Positions 9,139 through 17,659 of a stretch of 64,000 nucleotides of DNA are shown here, one piece after another. Below the pieces are notes generated by a model that saw only the letters and a program-made list of their open reading frames with translations, was not told the origin of the DNA and ran no database searches. The stretch spans positions 1-64,000 of the forward strand of contig JAAUSO010000001.1 of the NCBI GenBank assembly GCA_012033205.1. The letters run 5' to 3'. This stretch comes from Richelia sp. SL_2_1. GTDB taxonomy: Bacteria; Cyanobacteriota; Cyanobacteriia; Cyanobacteriales; Nostocaceae. The position numbers were made by a program, and so were the translations under genes. Numbering within the stretch: the first letter of the stretch is position 1; every line of letters begins with the position of its first letter.

Positions 9139-9193
9139 ATGGTTGTTAGTTGTTGGTGGTTGCTAGTCAACAGTGATTATTTATTTAAATCCA

Positions 9194-9256
9194 ATTACCA
9201 ATTACCAATTACCCATCCCCAATTACCAATTACCCATCCCCAATTACCAACATTAA
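9194..9256. repeat. STRR tract after hupL
   Basis: CCAATTACCAATTACCCATCCCC units are repeated two to three times between hupL and the next gene. Similar heptad tracts occur at most junctions of the hup/nif region. Confidence 0.85.
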
Positions 9257-9258
9257 CT

Positions 9259-9684
9259 ATGTCCAAACCATTACACGAATATTTTTCCAATCTTCCTGAA
9301 CCAGCACTGCAAGAGTTTACCCAGTGGTGCGTGACTCAACAAGCTAGGGAGGCAGGATACGAATTTACTCCCGATGAAACCAAGTTAGAAGATTTACCGA
9401 TAGAGGATTATATTCCACAACTTGTCGGTCAATTTATGGATACGACAAGAAAGGATATTAGAACTGGATTAATCGCAACATTTGCCGGAAAACAAGCTGA
9501 TAACCATTCTTTATCTGGTGTACCTGCCATGGTTGATTTTATTTCACTTTACGTTAAACATTTATTTCCTGCTGAAGGAAGTGACGAAACAGAAACAGAA
9601 GAGTTGTTAACTAAAGCATCTCAACAGCAGTTAGAGAAACTTTCTCAAATTGCTCAAGAACATAATGTCAAATTGTCGGCTTGA
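9259..9684 (+). CDS. Conserved unknown protein downstream of hupL
   Basis: 141 residues, acidic and hydrophilic, without signal peptide or membrane span. The ATG at 9259 is preferred because the longer frame from 9139 would translate the STRR tract as repeated peptide. Two parts are visible: an N-terminal helical segment (HEYFSNLPEPALQEF) and a C-terminal helix rich in Glu/Gln. It lies 120 bp after hupL on the same strand and is followed by a terminator-like hairpin at 9712, so it is probably co-transcribed with hupSL. Function not recognised. A hydrogenase-linked role is inferred from position only. Confidence 0.75.
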   Translation: MSKPLHEYFSNLPEPALQEFTQWCVTQQAREAGYEFTPDETKLEDLPIEDYIPQLVGQFMDTTRKDIRTGLIATFAGKQADNHSLSGVPAMVDFISLYVKHLFPAEGSDETETEELLTKASQQQLEKLSQIAQEHNVKLSA

Positions 9685-10377
9685 ATACAATTCAAAATTA
9701 GACAATAAATACCTCACCTTTTTCTCTCTTCAATGTTTTGGAGCAGAGAAGGGGTGAGGTTTATTCGTAAAGACTCAATTTAAAACCGGGTTTTCAAGTT
9801 AAACTCAGTAGCTTCAACTAATAACGAAAAAATAATCAAATTAAATTAGTTATTTTCTACACTTGTATTAATCGATTAATTCGTGTTAATCATTTGACCA
9901 TATATATTAGTTAAAATCATGGGTTTATGGATTAATATCATCAAAGGATTGCTCCCAAAGTAGTTTAAGTTCGTTTATAATGAGTCCTATAGAGTCTCGC
10001 AGCAGTAAACTAATATTAAATGCTGTTCGTGGAACTACCATCAGTAAATGTTTAAACTTTTATTAAAACGTTGACTATTTCTACTGAAGTCAGTTAAAAC
10101 CGATTAAGAAATCATCACATAAAAACTGTTTGATTTAAGTCGATTGCTGTTTGACACTTTATTCTCTGACAGCATAGAAAAATCACATATTTTACACTTC
10201 TTGAAGCAAGAGTAATTCCTTCTAAGAAGATAAATATAAAAGCTGTAAATGCTGATTATTAATAGCATTTGCTTTCAGGTGGATTGCGGATGAGGCATTT
10301 CCCATACTTTCTGCTACATATACTTGAAAAGTATCTGACAAAAATTTTATCTGTTAATTTATGGAGGCTAAATAAAA
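9685..10377. other. Intergenic region between the hup operon and the sucrose-synthase-like gene
   Basis: No gene seen. It contains the hairpin at 9712-9759 and an AAAACCGGGTTTT palindrome at ~9783. The remaining ~550 bp are A+T-rich and probably hold the promoter and leader of the gene at 10378, which has a good ribosome-binding site (GGAGGCTAAATAAAA before ATG). Confidence 0.5.
9712..9759 (+). terminator. Hairpin after the hupL operon
   Basis: CCTCACC ... GGTGAGG with inner TTCTCT/AGAGAA pairing, 28 bp after the stop of the gene at 9259 and followed by TTTATT. It may end hupSL transcription, or be a member of the CCTCACC hairpin family. Confidence 0.55.
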
Positions 10378-11574
10378 ATGTCTAATTTAATTCAAAACAT
10401 CATAGCTAGTCACGAAAATATTAATTTACGTGAGTTCACTAATTTATTACGTCAATCTCAAAAGCATTATCTACTCCGTGACGATATTTTGACTATTTTT
10501 TATCAGTATTGCAGCATTAATGGAGAAGATAAAAATTTATCTCGTAATTCAAATTTAAGTAAATTAATTTACTCCACTCAAGAAATTATCTTAGACAAAG
10601 AGAGTCTTTATTTTGTGATTCGTTCCCAAATAGCGGCTCAAGAAGCTTATCGTTTGTGGTTAGATATGACTGTAGAATCTATAAATAGCGAAGAATTATC
10701 AAACTTACGAAGTAAACTTGGCGTTAGCGATTCTTCTCAAGATGGAGAAGTGTTGGAAATTGATTTTCAATCTTTTTATGACTACACTTCTAGTTTAAGC
10801 GGCTCAAAAAAAATTGATAATCGAGTTGATTCCCTCAGTCATTACCTATCAAGTAAATTATTTGATCACCATTCCAGTAGTTGGCAAGAAACTTTGTTTA
10901 ATTTCTTACGCCAGCATAAATATAATGGTCAACAGCTATTAATCAACGAACGTATCAAAAATAAATCGCAGTTATCTGAAAAAGTCAAGCGAGTACTTGA
11001 CCTTTTAGATAAATATCCTTCCCACACATCTTATGAAAACTTTCGCTTTGAATTACGCAGTTTTGGATTTGAACCTGGTTGGGGAAATACTGCTAGTAGA
11101 GCGCAAGAAACTCTATCATTACTAGAACAATTGATTGATTGTGCCGATAATCAAGTATTGTCCAACTTTCTTTCCCGAATTCCCATGGGTTTTAAGATTT
11201 TAGTTACTTCAGAAGACGTTTTAGGACAAACAGATACTGATAAACAAGCAGTTTATATCCTCGACGGCGTAAAGCAATTAGAAAAACAAATCCAAGAAAA
11301 TGCCAAATTAGGGGGACTTGATGTACTTGGTACTATCAAGCCGAAAATAATTGTACTTACAGGTTTGATTCCTCATGGTGAAGGTGCTAACTGCAATCAA
11401 AGGTTAGAGAAAATAGACGATACCAATAATTGCTGGATTTTACGAGTTCCCTCCCACAAATCTCAATCGTCAACAGCTAAAAATGAGATTTCTCGGTTTG
11501 ATATTTATCCATATTTGGAATCTGTTACTATTGATTCCGAACAAGAACTGTTAACAGAGTTTCAACGGAATTAA
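10378..11574 (+). CDS. Truncated sucrose-synthase-like protein, no catalytic C-terminal half
   Basis: 398 residues against about 800 for sucrose synthase. Residues 1-265 match the N-terminal regulatory region (FTNLLRQSQKHYLLRDDIL, FGFEPGWGNTASRAQETL). Residues ~270-398 cover the start of the GT-B domain (LEKQIQENAKLGGLD, CNQRLEKIDDTNNCWILRVP, FDIYPYLESVTIDSEQELL). The Gly-rich UDP/fructose-binding loop expected after VLVTS is shortened and altered (EDVLGQTDTDKQAVYIL), and everything after LLTEF is missing. It cannot be an active sucrose synthase. The frame is open and has a strong ribosome-binding site, so it may be a young truncation or a regulatory fragment. Full SuSy in heterocystous cyanobacteria cleaves sucrose feeding nitrogen fixation. 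Confidence 0.8.
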   Translation: MSNLIQNIIASHENINLREFTNLLRQSQKHYLLRDDILTIFYQYCSINGEDKNLSRNSNLSKLIYSTQEIILDKESLYFVIRSQIAAQEAYRLWLDMTVESINSEELSNLRSKLGVSDSSQDGEVLEIDFQSFYDYTSSLSGSKKIDNRVDSLSHYLSSKLFDHHSSSWQETLFNFLRQHKYNGQQLLINERIKNKSQLSEKVKRVLDLLDKYPSHTSYENFRFELRSFGFEPGWGNTASRAQETLSLLEQLIDCADNQVLSNFLSRIPMGFKILVTSEDVLGQTDTDKQAVYILDGVKQLEKQIQENAKLGGLDVLGTIKPKIIVLTGLIPHGEGANCNQRLEKIDDTNNCWILRVPSHKSQSSTAKNEISRFDIYPYLESVTIDSEQELLTEFQRN

Positions 11575-11652
11575 AATTTATCAATTGGGATGCTTTTTTA
11601 CTCAACCGACCTTGTTTAAAGTATCTAATTTTAAATACTTTAAAACTCTAAA

Positions 11653-11675
11653 GAGACGTAGCATTGCTGCGTCTT
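11653..11675. repeat. 23-nt palindromic repeat (GAGACGTAGCA family)
   Basis: GAGACGTAGCATTGCTGCGTCTT, near the 3' end of the sucrose-synthase-like gene. Related copies are at 44133-44155, 52656-52678 and a variant at 3600-3621. It could act as a transcript-end hairpin. Confidence 0.7.
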
Positions 11676-11794
11676 TACGTTTTGGGTGTTGTTTTGAGTG
11701 GTTTCTAGTCTTAAGGTTGGGAACTAGTTTATAAATTTCTTATATCTTGCACAGCTAAGAGAATATTTTTAAAGTCTAATTATATACTCTAACT

Positions 11795-11878
11795 GGCGAC
11801 GGGAGCAACGCCACTTGCTACAAGTCGGGAAACCATAGCCGAGCAGTGGCTTAGCTACACAAGCAAAACCCACCTCCG
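11795..11878 (-). repeat. Dispersed repeat, copy 2 (inverted relative to copy 1)
   Basis: Reverse complement of the repeat at 3694-3790. About 38 nt are identical around AAACCATAGCCGAGCAGTGG, with matching flanks. Confidence 0.75.
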
Positions 11879-12403
11879 TGGGTTATAAGTCCAAACTGGA
11901 CTTTGCCTTTGTACTAGCGGTAATAAAGCGCCGAATACTTTTAAAACATCCTCTAAATAATAAAAAATATAACTAACGTAAAACTGTAATATTTTTATAT
12001 TTTTAGTCCATTTTAATGGACTTCTACTATCAGACTGGGACTTGCAGTCTCAGGCGGTAAAAATAAAGTCAAACAATTAGTAATTATTTTAACGATAGAT
12101 TTTTATACGTGCAAGATATGAATAAAAAATTATTTTAAACACCAGATTTTTGTAAATCTGTATACTTTAAAATCAATCTATAAATGATATCAAAAATATT
12201 TTTGAGTTTTTTATTTCAAAATAGAAAAAAATCTCTAAAAATATGTAGAATAGGAAAACGCAAACAAACGCCGTATTCTTCCAAAATTGTCGTCAATTTT
12301 TGCGTAAATCTGTCTGTTTAATTACAAATCCATATTCTCTGAATTATTTTTAATCGAAGTATTTACAGATAAGGATAATCAGAATTAGAAAAGATGACTA
12401 TAA

Positions 12404-12913
12404 ATGACGAATCACCAAACAAACCTCACAATCATTGGTTGCGGCAACCTTAATCGTAATGATGATGCTGTAGGTGTAATTATTGCTCAACGCCTACAGC
12501 AATATCTTGCCACATATCCTCATCCTCACGTGAAAATTTACGACTGCGGAACAGCAGGGATGGAAGTCATGTTTAAAGCAAGAGGTAGCAAACACCTAAT
12601 AATTATTGATGCGAGTTCGACAAATTCCGAACCAGGTGCTGTATTTAAACTTCCAGGGGAAGAATTAGAAGCAATACCAGAACCCAGTTATAACTTACAT
12701 GATTTTCGCTGGGATAATGCAATAGCTGCCGGAAAAAAAATCTTTAAAGATGATTTTCCCATCGGTGTGACGGTTTATTTAATTGAAGCCGCAAATCTTG
12801 ATTTTGGTTGGGAGTTGAGTGCTGCTGTAAAGCATTCTGCCGATTTCGTGTTTGAACAAATTAAGACAATTATTGGACATAATCTAGAGTGTGACAGTAA
12901 TGTTTTAAGCTGA
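12404..12913 (+). CDS. hupW: Uptake hydrogenase maturation endopeptidase HupW
   Basis: 169 residues, the usual size of the hydrogenase maturation protease (HycI/HupW) family. The N-terminus has the family signature IIGCGNLNRNDDAVGV with the nickel-contacting Asp, followed by KIYDCGTAGMEV and LIIIDASS. The C-terminal part contains the third metal-contacting region. These enzymes remove the C-terminal peptide of the large subunit after nickel insertion; the substrate here is the HupL extension after CTVH. It shares strand with hupL but is separated from it by 3.3 kb including a terminator-like hairpin, so it probably has its own promoter. Its last codons overlap the convergent gene at 12905 by 9 nt. 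Confidence 0.93.
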   Translation: MTNHQTNLTIIGCGNLNRNDDAVGVIIAQRLQQYLATYPHPHVKIYDCGTAGMEVMFKARGSKHLIIIDASSTNSEPGAVFKLPGEELEAIPEPSYNLHDFRWDNAIAAGKKIFKDDFPIGVTVYLIEAANLDFGWELSAAVKHSADFVFEQIKTIIGHNLECDSNVLS

Positions 12914-13279
12914 GTCTTCTCGATAAACAGATAATTCATCTACCCTCATTTCAAAAGGTATTCCTTGATTGATAGGGGGACAAATGCGAATTTTAGCGCT
13001 GCTCGCGATATTATTCAATAATGATGCCATTGGTACCATTCTTTGTAATACCCGCCAGTTGGTAACTTGATCGGGACACTCAATTACTAAAATCATTGCA
13101 GAGGTTTGGGTAGTCACATACCACCGACAAACCGATAGTAAATCGCGAATTTTGCGATCGCAATTATCGTAAAAGAACTTACTTAGAGATTTCTCCAACT
13201 GCTGACGTAGTACAATATCTGCTGATGATGGCTGAAACGGTCCCAAATCATCATTCTGAAAGAAATACTTATTGTTCAT
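12905..13279 (-). CDS. Unknown cyanobacterial protein
   Basis: 124 residues from the ATG at 13279, which follows GGAAGAAG at ribosome-binding distance. The longer frame from 13396 has no such site. The protein begins MNNKYFFQNDDLGPF, then a helical middle part (LRQQLEKSLSKFFYD, KIRDLLSVCRWYV) and a β-rich part (MILVIECPDQVTNWRVLQ). No signal peptide or membrane span. It is convergent with hupW and overlaps its end. Family not recognised; the position between hup and nif genes suggests, but does not prove, a link to diazotrophy. Confidence 0.65.
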   Translation of the reverse strand: MNNKYFFQNDDLGPFQPSSADIVLRQQLEKSLSKFFYDNCDRKIRDLLSVCRWYVTTQTSAMILVIECPDQVTNWRVLQRMVPMASLLNNIASSAKIRICPPINQGIPFEMRVDELSVYREDSA

Positions 13280-13591
13280 GTCTTCTTCCGTGTAATTTTT
13301 CTTGCAAACTTCAATCACAATACCACAAACACTAAATTGATTTGTAGCTAAATATTCTAGTTTTTTGTTATTATAAATTACTGCCAGACAAGCCATAATT
13401 TAAAATAAATTAAAAAAAAAAAATTAGCTAAATATATATTTAGCTGGAGAATATTTACACCACATCTAATAGTTCCACAACTATTATAATCATATACAAC
13501 CAATAATGTTAGTATATGATACTGGAAAAAAATTGCTTTAATCTATAGATAACCTATATGAAGATTAATCTTACTTTCCTTAATTAAATCC

Positions 13592-13897
13592 TTACCTTAG
13601 CACAAAAAACGTTCTATTTTGGACATAGTTGATAATAGATATTGATGATTCTATCTCCGTTCTCAATGCTGAAATAAGAAAGGTAATGTAGTTAGGAGCA
13701 AAGGAATATCCATCCCACAAGACTTTGATGATATGGTCTTGTACTCCACAGGTAGTAATTGTACTTGCATATTGTCCGTTATCCAAAAAGCAACATCTCA
13801 CGCTTGGGGTATCTATATTTTGAGCTAGACCTATAATAAACACATTTAAAAAAAAAAAGCAGCCACTGATACTTTTATGTTGTAATCTATCAAACAT
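13592..13897 (-). CDS. Possible small protein or gene remnant
   Basis: The 101-codon frame begins with an ATG after GAGGAA, which looks like a ribosome-binding site. It passes through a run of eleven T (plus-strand A11 at about 13848-13858) coding for Phe residues, then hydrophobic and mixed sequence ending FFVLR. The poly-T tract and lack of any recognisable motif make it doubtful. It may be a decayed gene whose frame is interrupted at the homopolymer. No function proposed. Confidence 0.3.
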   Translation of the reverse strand: MFDRLQHKSISGCFFFLNVFIIGLAQNIDTPSVRCCFLDNGQYASTITTCGVQDHIIKVLWDGYSFAPNYITFLISALRTEIESSISIINYVQNRTFFVLR

Positions 13898-14223
13898 TTC
13901 CTCTTGTTCAATGGTTTTGTAAACTAAAATACGATAATTATTCGCAATATCGATATTTTAAGTCTGTTAAATATTTTTTAGCATTCATCAATAAATTTTC
14001 TCAACTAAGTCCCATTTAGTGGTAGTTCTATAAACAAATAAATAAAGTTGCTTCCTTTTAAAATCAAGTAATTATTTTTACTCAACTACTGATTTATGAT
14101 CTAAAAAATTAGACTGTATTGATTAATCGTGAATAAAAGTAAAAAATGCTGATTTAAAGAATGCAATTTTGATAAAGTGAATAAGCTAAAAATTATTTAC
14201 CCAAATTCAAGCAAAATATAACC
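13898..14223. promoter_or_regulatory. A+T-rich upstream region of the molbindin gene
   Basis: About 325 bp without a gene, very A+T-rich. It should contain the promoter of the gene at 14224. I see no recognisable operator or NtcA-type site. Confidence 0.35.
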
Positions 14224-14433
14224 ATGAAAATTAGCGCTCGCAATCACTTAAAAGGAACGGTCAAAAAAATTATTCCCGGAGTTGTTAATACTGAGGTAAC
14301 TTTAGAAATAGCACCAGGAGTAGAAGTAGTTTCTATTATTACAAAATCATCCGCAGACCAAATGCATCTTTCTTTAGGAAAAGAAGCTTATGTTGTAGTC
14401 AAAGCCACAGATGTAATGGTTGGCATAGATTAA
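14224..14433 (+). CDS. Molbindin-like (Mop/TOBE) molybdate-binding protein
   Basis: 69 residues, exactly one Mop/TOBE domain: MKISARNHLKGTVKKIIPG at the start, then TEVTLEIAPGVEVVSIIT and EAYVVVKATDVMVGID. Molbindins oligomerise and bind molybdate between subunits, acting as a store or buffer. It lies between hup and nif genes, convergent with the nif operon, which fits a role in supplying molybdenum for the nitrogenase cofactor made by NifE/NifN. The two transcription units share the hairpin at 14439-14465 as a terminator. Confidence 0.9.
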   Translation: MKISARNHLKGTVKKIIPGVVNTEVTLEIAPGVEVVSIITKSSADQMHLSLGKEAYVVVKATDVMVGID

Positions 14434-14465
14434 AAAAAAGCGGCTTGCGATGATGGCAAGTCGCT
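14431..14465 (-). terminator. Rho-independent terminator of the nif operon
   Basis: Read on the minus strand, AGCGACTTGC-catcatc-GCAAGCCGCT forms a 10-bp stem with one mismatch followed by eight T. It lies 44 bp beyond the fdxH stop. The stem may also end the convergent molbindin transcript. Confidence 0.85.
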
Positions 14466-14508
14466 ATATTAATTAAAAATTGAGCAATTAACAATTAGTA
14501 ATTATCAA

Positions 14509-14808
14509 TTACACTAAATAAGGTTCTTGATGAGTTTTAATTGTGCAGTTAGAGCGGGGATAGGAGACGCAAAGTAAGGCAAATCCTTTGGACATTTGCT
14601 CATCATCTAAAAAGATTTGGTCTGATTGATCTATTTCACCTTCAACTACTTTACCAACACAGCTTGAGCAAGAGCCGGAAGAGCAACTGAAAGGTAATTC
14701 GATTCCTGCTTCTTCTGCTGCTTCTAAGATAGTAGTTTCTTCGTCAACTTCTATTGTGGTGTCTAAATCTTCCTTTTTATTAATCAATCTAACTTCGTAA
14801 CTAGCCAT
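14509..14808 (-). CDS. fdxH: Heterocyst-type [2Fe-2S] ferredoxin FdxH
   Basis: 99 residues, plant-type ferredoxin. The cluster ligands are Cys42, Cys47, Cys50 (CSSGSCSSC) and Cys80 (FALLCVSYP). The length and the basic stretch at residues 10-12 (NKK) match FdxH, the heterocyst ferredoxin that passes electrons to nitrogenase reductase, rather than photosynthetic PetF. It is the last gene of the nif unit (hesA-hesB-fdxH order), 158 bp after hesB with an STRR tract between them, and is followed by a T-tailed terminator. Confidence 0.93.
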   Translation of the reverse strand: MASYEVRLINKKEDLDTTIEVDEETTILEAAEEAGIELPFSCSSGSCSSCVGKVVEGEIDQSDQIFLDDEQMSKGFALLCVSYPRSNCTIKTHQEPYLV

Positions 14809-14841
14809 GTCTCTGTTCTCCTCAAACGACGTATAAGTTCT

Positions 14842-14960
14842 GATTTGTTGAGAGTTGATAGTTGTTGGTTGATGGTTGTTACTGGTAACTGATAAATATC
14901 AATTATCCATTAACCACTATCCACTATCAACTATCCCTTAACTACTATCAACTAACTATT
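14842..14960. repeat. STRR tract between hesB and fdxH
   Basis: Degenerate heptads of the GTTGATA/TAACTATC type, partly in both orientations so that the transcript could fold. Confidence 0.75.
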
Positions 14961-14966
14961 AACAAT

Positions 14967-15341
14967 TTATTGATTGCAAGGTACACCATCGGGTGTAGAA
15001 TCACCTGCTTGAAATGACTTACCACAACCGCAGGTATCGGTTGCATTGGGATTAGTAAACTTAAAGCCGCTTTCCATCATTCCTTCGATAAAATCGATTA
15101 CCATCCCTTTTAATAACGGCGCACTTTTAGCATCAACATAAATTGTGATGTCGTGTTGTTGAACCACTAAATCGTCATCACTCAGTTTGCTGGTGATGTT
15201 CATTGCATATTCATAGCCGTTACAACCACCATCTTTTACAGAGACACGGATACCTTTAGCTTTTTGATTTTTATCTGTTGCTGTTTCTTGTAAAAACGAA
15301 CTTAGGCGTTGTGCTGCTTTTTCTGTCAAACTAATGGTCAT
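14967..15341 (-). CDS. hesB: A-type iron-sulfur assembly protein HesB
   Basis: 124 residues of the HesB/IscA family. The three conserved Cys are Cys40 (GGCNGYEY) and Cys104/Cys106 (TCGCGKSF), which bind Fe or a transient Fe-S cluster. Located between hesA and fdxH as in Anabaena, it is probably the nitrogenase-linked copy supplying clusters to FdxH and nitrogenase. A C-terminal extension (AGDSTPDGVPCNQ) adds a fourth Cys. Confidence 0.93.
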   Translation of the reverse strand: MTISLTEKAAQRLSSFLQETATDKNQKAKGIRVSVKDGGCNGYEYAMNITSKLSDDDLVVQQHDITIYVDAKSAPLLKGMVIDFIEGMMESGFKFTNPNATDTCGCGKSFQAGDSTPDGVPCNQ

Positions 15342-15440
15342 GGGTGTTCCTCCTGTAGATAATGGTTGTTTTTACTTAGGGGATGAAAATTGATCAGAGA
15401 ATGATGTCCGAATTGCCTGAGCTTGTATCGACTGTAGAAA

Positions 15441-16240
15441 CTAGAATTTGTAGTTACTAGTAGTTTCCAGAGGTTGGGATTGCGAATATCTCCAAGGTGC
15501 ATTGTTACCGCATACCGGACATTCGCGATCGCGATAAGAACGACGTTTAGCAAAGTCCATTCTGGTAAAATCGATTGTTAGTAACTGTGACAATAAAGGC
15601 TGACTAAATCCGGTAATTAACTTAATAGCTTCCAAAGCTGCTAGACAAGCTAGAGTACCGGAAACTACACCTAGAACTGAAAATGCACGTCTATCCCAAT
15701 CGGGTTTTTCTGGAAATAGACATGAGAGACAGGGAGTTACACCGGGAATAATTGTAGTTAGATAAGCCTCCATTGAATCCATTGCTGCTTCTACCATTGG
15801 CTTACGCCAGCGAACACAAGCTTCATTAATAGATTACGCTCTGTAAAGTTGTGAGCGCAATCTAAAGCCATATCGGCTCTTTGGACTAATGAGTCTACAT
15901 TATCCGGATTGATGTAATCGTGAATCGCTTCTATCTCAATATCAGGATTGATAGCTTGGAGGGTTTCTTTAGCTTTAAATACCCTTGGCTTTCCTACCCA
16001 ATCATGAGTCATGAGAATTTGACGATTCATATCATCAAGCCGTAAGTCACCTCCTCTAACCAGGATTAATCGTCCTACACCTGCAACCGCGAGGTAAAGT
16101 GCAGCAGTACCGCCTAATCCTCCCACACCCGTAACCAGAACCGTAGCTGACTTTAAACGCTTTTGTGCCAATTCACCGAAACTAGGAAGCGTCATTTGGC
16201 GACGATAGCGTTCCAACTCGGTAGGTGTTAGGTTTACCAC
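15441..16240 (-). pseudogene. hesA: HesA, ThiF/MoeB-type adenylyltransferase, frameshifted
   Basis: The N-part from 16240 has the E1/ThiF nucleotide-binding motif GVGGLGGTAALYLAVAGVG, then DLRLDDMNRQIL and DMALDCAHNFTERNLL. Near 15826 one base seems to be missing: with an extra A (TTAAATGAAG) the frame continues as NEACVRWRKPMVEAAMDSMEAY to a C-terminal zinc motif (CLSCLF ... CPVC), about 266 residues in total. As written the protein stops at 15791. Every other feature of HesA is intact and the operon is otherwise complete, so sequencing error is a likely cause. HesA acts in metallocofactor or sulfur transfer for nitrogen fixation; its exact substrate is not settled. Confidence 0.88.
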
Positions 16241-16251
16241 TTTATTACCTC

Positions 16252-16569
16252 CTAATCCGAATCAATTTCTGTCAGCTTGACTACATTTTTTGGTTTCTGG
16301 TGAAACACTTTGAAAAGTTTTTCTTGTTGGGGTGTTGACTCTATAAATACCTGATAAGCTTTCTCTAATGCTTCCCGATATTTACTTAATCTTTGTGAAT
16401 CATTAAGTTGCGAATTATCAGCATCAATTTCCTTGATATATTCAGAAAATTTTTGCAAAATGTGCAGACGATTTATATTCACCATTTTTTGGTCATATGG
16501 TATTTGAAAAAACTTAAAATAATCTTCTGCATTTACCAATGTATTAAATTCTGATAAACTGCTACTCAT
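16252..16569 (-). CDS. nifW: Nitrogenase-stabilising protein NifW
   Basis: 105 residues, the normal size of NifW. Recognisable features are the N-terminal FNTLVNAEDYFKFFQIPYD and the later REALEKAYQVFIEST followed by KVF. NifW associates with the MoFe protein and protects or helps mature it. The start overlaps the upstream gene by 4 nt and the stop is 11 bp from hesA, so translation is probably coupled. Confidence 0.9.
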   Translation of the reverse strand: MSSSLSEFNTLVNAEDYFKFFQIPYDQKMVNINRLHILQKFSEYIKEIDADNSQLNDSQRLSKYREALEKAYQVFIESTPQQEKLFKVFHQKPKNVVKLTEIDSD

Positions 16570-16793
16570 TGGTTTTTCTCCATCTTTTTCACTTGTTGTT
16601 TAAGTTCATTTAATTGACAATATATTTTATAAGTAGCTTCAGCTACGTTCATCAGATTTTCATAATCTGTGGGTAAACCTTCTGCCAAATCATGTAAATC
16701 CATTTTCATTTGACCTGCTTTACTATTAAGACGCTTTATTTTTGTTTTTAACTCTTCAATATTTGTATTTGTTATTTCTTCTTTCTGAGCCAT
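16566..16793 (-). CDS. DUF683-type small coiled-coil protein of nif operons
   Basis: 75 residues from the ATG at 16793, which has GGAG at the right distance. An earlier GTG at 16805 is possible. The protein is hydrophilic and helical with heptad-like Leu/Lys spacing (EELKTKIKRLNSKAGQMKMDLHDL and CQLNELKQQVKKMEKNQ). Genes of this type sit between the NifX-associated gene and nifW in many diazotrophs. The precise role is unknown. Overlaps nifW by 4 nt. Confidence 0.8.
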   Translation of the reverse strand: MAQKEEITNTNIEELKTKIKRLNSKAGQMKMDLHDLAEGLPTDYENLMNVAEATYKIYCQLNELKQQVKKMEKNQ

Positions 16794-17182
16794 AGACATC
16801 TCCACTCTATTTGAGAAGTTAATAGTAATCAGTAAACAGTAAATAGTAAACGAACAATAAATTTCCGCCAGTAATTGACTAGAGCTATAACTAATACACC
16901 TTATTTTGAAAAACCCGGTTTTTCCATCAATATTTAGTTTGGATTATTTTTAAATTTAATAAGGTTCACATAGAGATTGTTTCTGCTTTTTCCGCTTGTT
17001 TTTACAGATAATTTTGATTATCTCAAGCGTATTTTGTTCAAACTAAACAATATTTTGGTAAAAACCGGGTTTTCTGAGATAATTTAAATCAGTGAACAGT
17101 AAACACCGGCGTTGGGGGACTTAAACCCGCTTTTGTAAACGTGACTGATATCTGATAACTGATAACTGATAACTGATAACTG
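16794..17182. other. Intergenic spacer within the nif operon
   Basis: About 390 bp without a gene. It contains two palindrome-like AAAACCCGGTTTT-type elements (about 16911 and 17059) and an STRR tract of CTGATAA heptads at 17145-17182. The elements could form transcript hairpins that affect relative expression of nifX/orf2 and nifW-hesAB-fdxH. Confidence 0.6.
17145..17182. repeat. STRR tract (CTGATAA heptads)
   Basis: Five CTGATAA-type heptads immediately 3' of the NifX-associated gene. Confidence 0.85.
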
Positions 17183-17659
17183 TTAAAGTTCTCCTACTTC
17201 GGGAAAACGTCGAGCTAATTCAACGCCTTTTTGTACTAAGGTTTCTCCTTCTTCTGCTAGTTTCTCGAAAGAATTAAAGCCGAAACGATGAACATCGCGC
17301 AAAGTCTTTTTAACTAACAAAAGACGACCAGAAAATACCAAAATCCATCCGAATCCTTCATGATTTAAATCAGATACAACCTGCGATAGCAAACCAGTTT
17401 CTTGTTCGATGCGAATTGCTATAGCACGATAAAAAGCATTAATCCGCGATATTGTCATCGGGCTAACATCACCCTCAACGGAAATTTCACGCTTCTTTTG
17501 TTTACTGACAATATAGGGTTTAATGATTAAATCGTCCGACCATTTACGATAAGTACCGTAAGTATCTAAACCGCGAATTTGCTGGACTAATGCCTTAATA
17601 AAAGGAGAAGTTAAGACATCGCTTGTTGCTGTACCATTTACATTATTACTTGTATTCAT
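17183..17659 (-). CDS. NifX-associated nitrogen fixation protein (DUF269)
   Basis: 158 residues, typical of the DUF269 / NifX-associated family. Characteristic stretches are PFIKALVQQIRGLDTYGTYR at the start, GFGWILVFSGRLLLVKKTLRDVHRFGF in the second half and VQKGVELARRFPEV at the end. It overlaps nifX by 4 nt (ATGA), so the two are translationally coupled. The family is always linked to nif genes and is thought to assist cofactor handling, but its reaction is not known. Confidence 0.9.
   Translation of the reverse strand: MNTSNNVNGTATSDVLTSPFIKALVQQIRGLDTYGTYRKWSDDLIIKPYIVSKQKKREISVEGDVSPMTISRINAFYRAIAIRIEQETGLLSQVVSDLNHEGFGWILVFSGRLLLVKKTLRDVHRFGFNSFEKLAEEGETLVQKGVELARRFPEVGEL

Larger units (their letters stand above)
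11575..12403. other. Intergenic region with hairpins and a dispersed repeat
   Basis: No gene seen in ~830 bp. It holds a near-palindrome at 11653-11675, the inverted copy of the dispersed repeat (11795-11878) and an A+T-rich leader before hupW. Confidence 0.55.

Noticed and set aside
9139-9258. N-terminal extension of the gene at 9259
   Set aside because: It would translate the STRR tract into repeated NYQLPITHP-like peptide. The ATG at 9259 is the better start.
13592-13897. A confident gene between hup and nif
   Set aside because: It has a start and ribosome-binding site but runs through eleven T and has no recognisable content. Listed only at low confidence.
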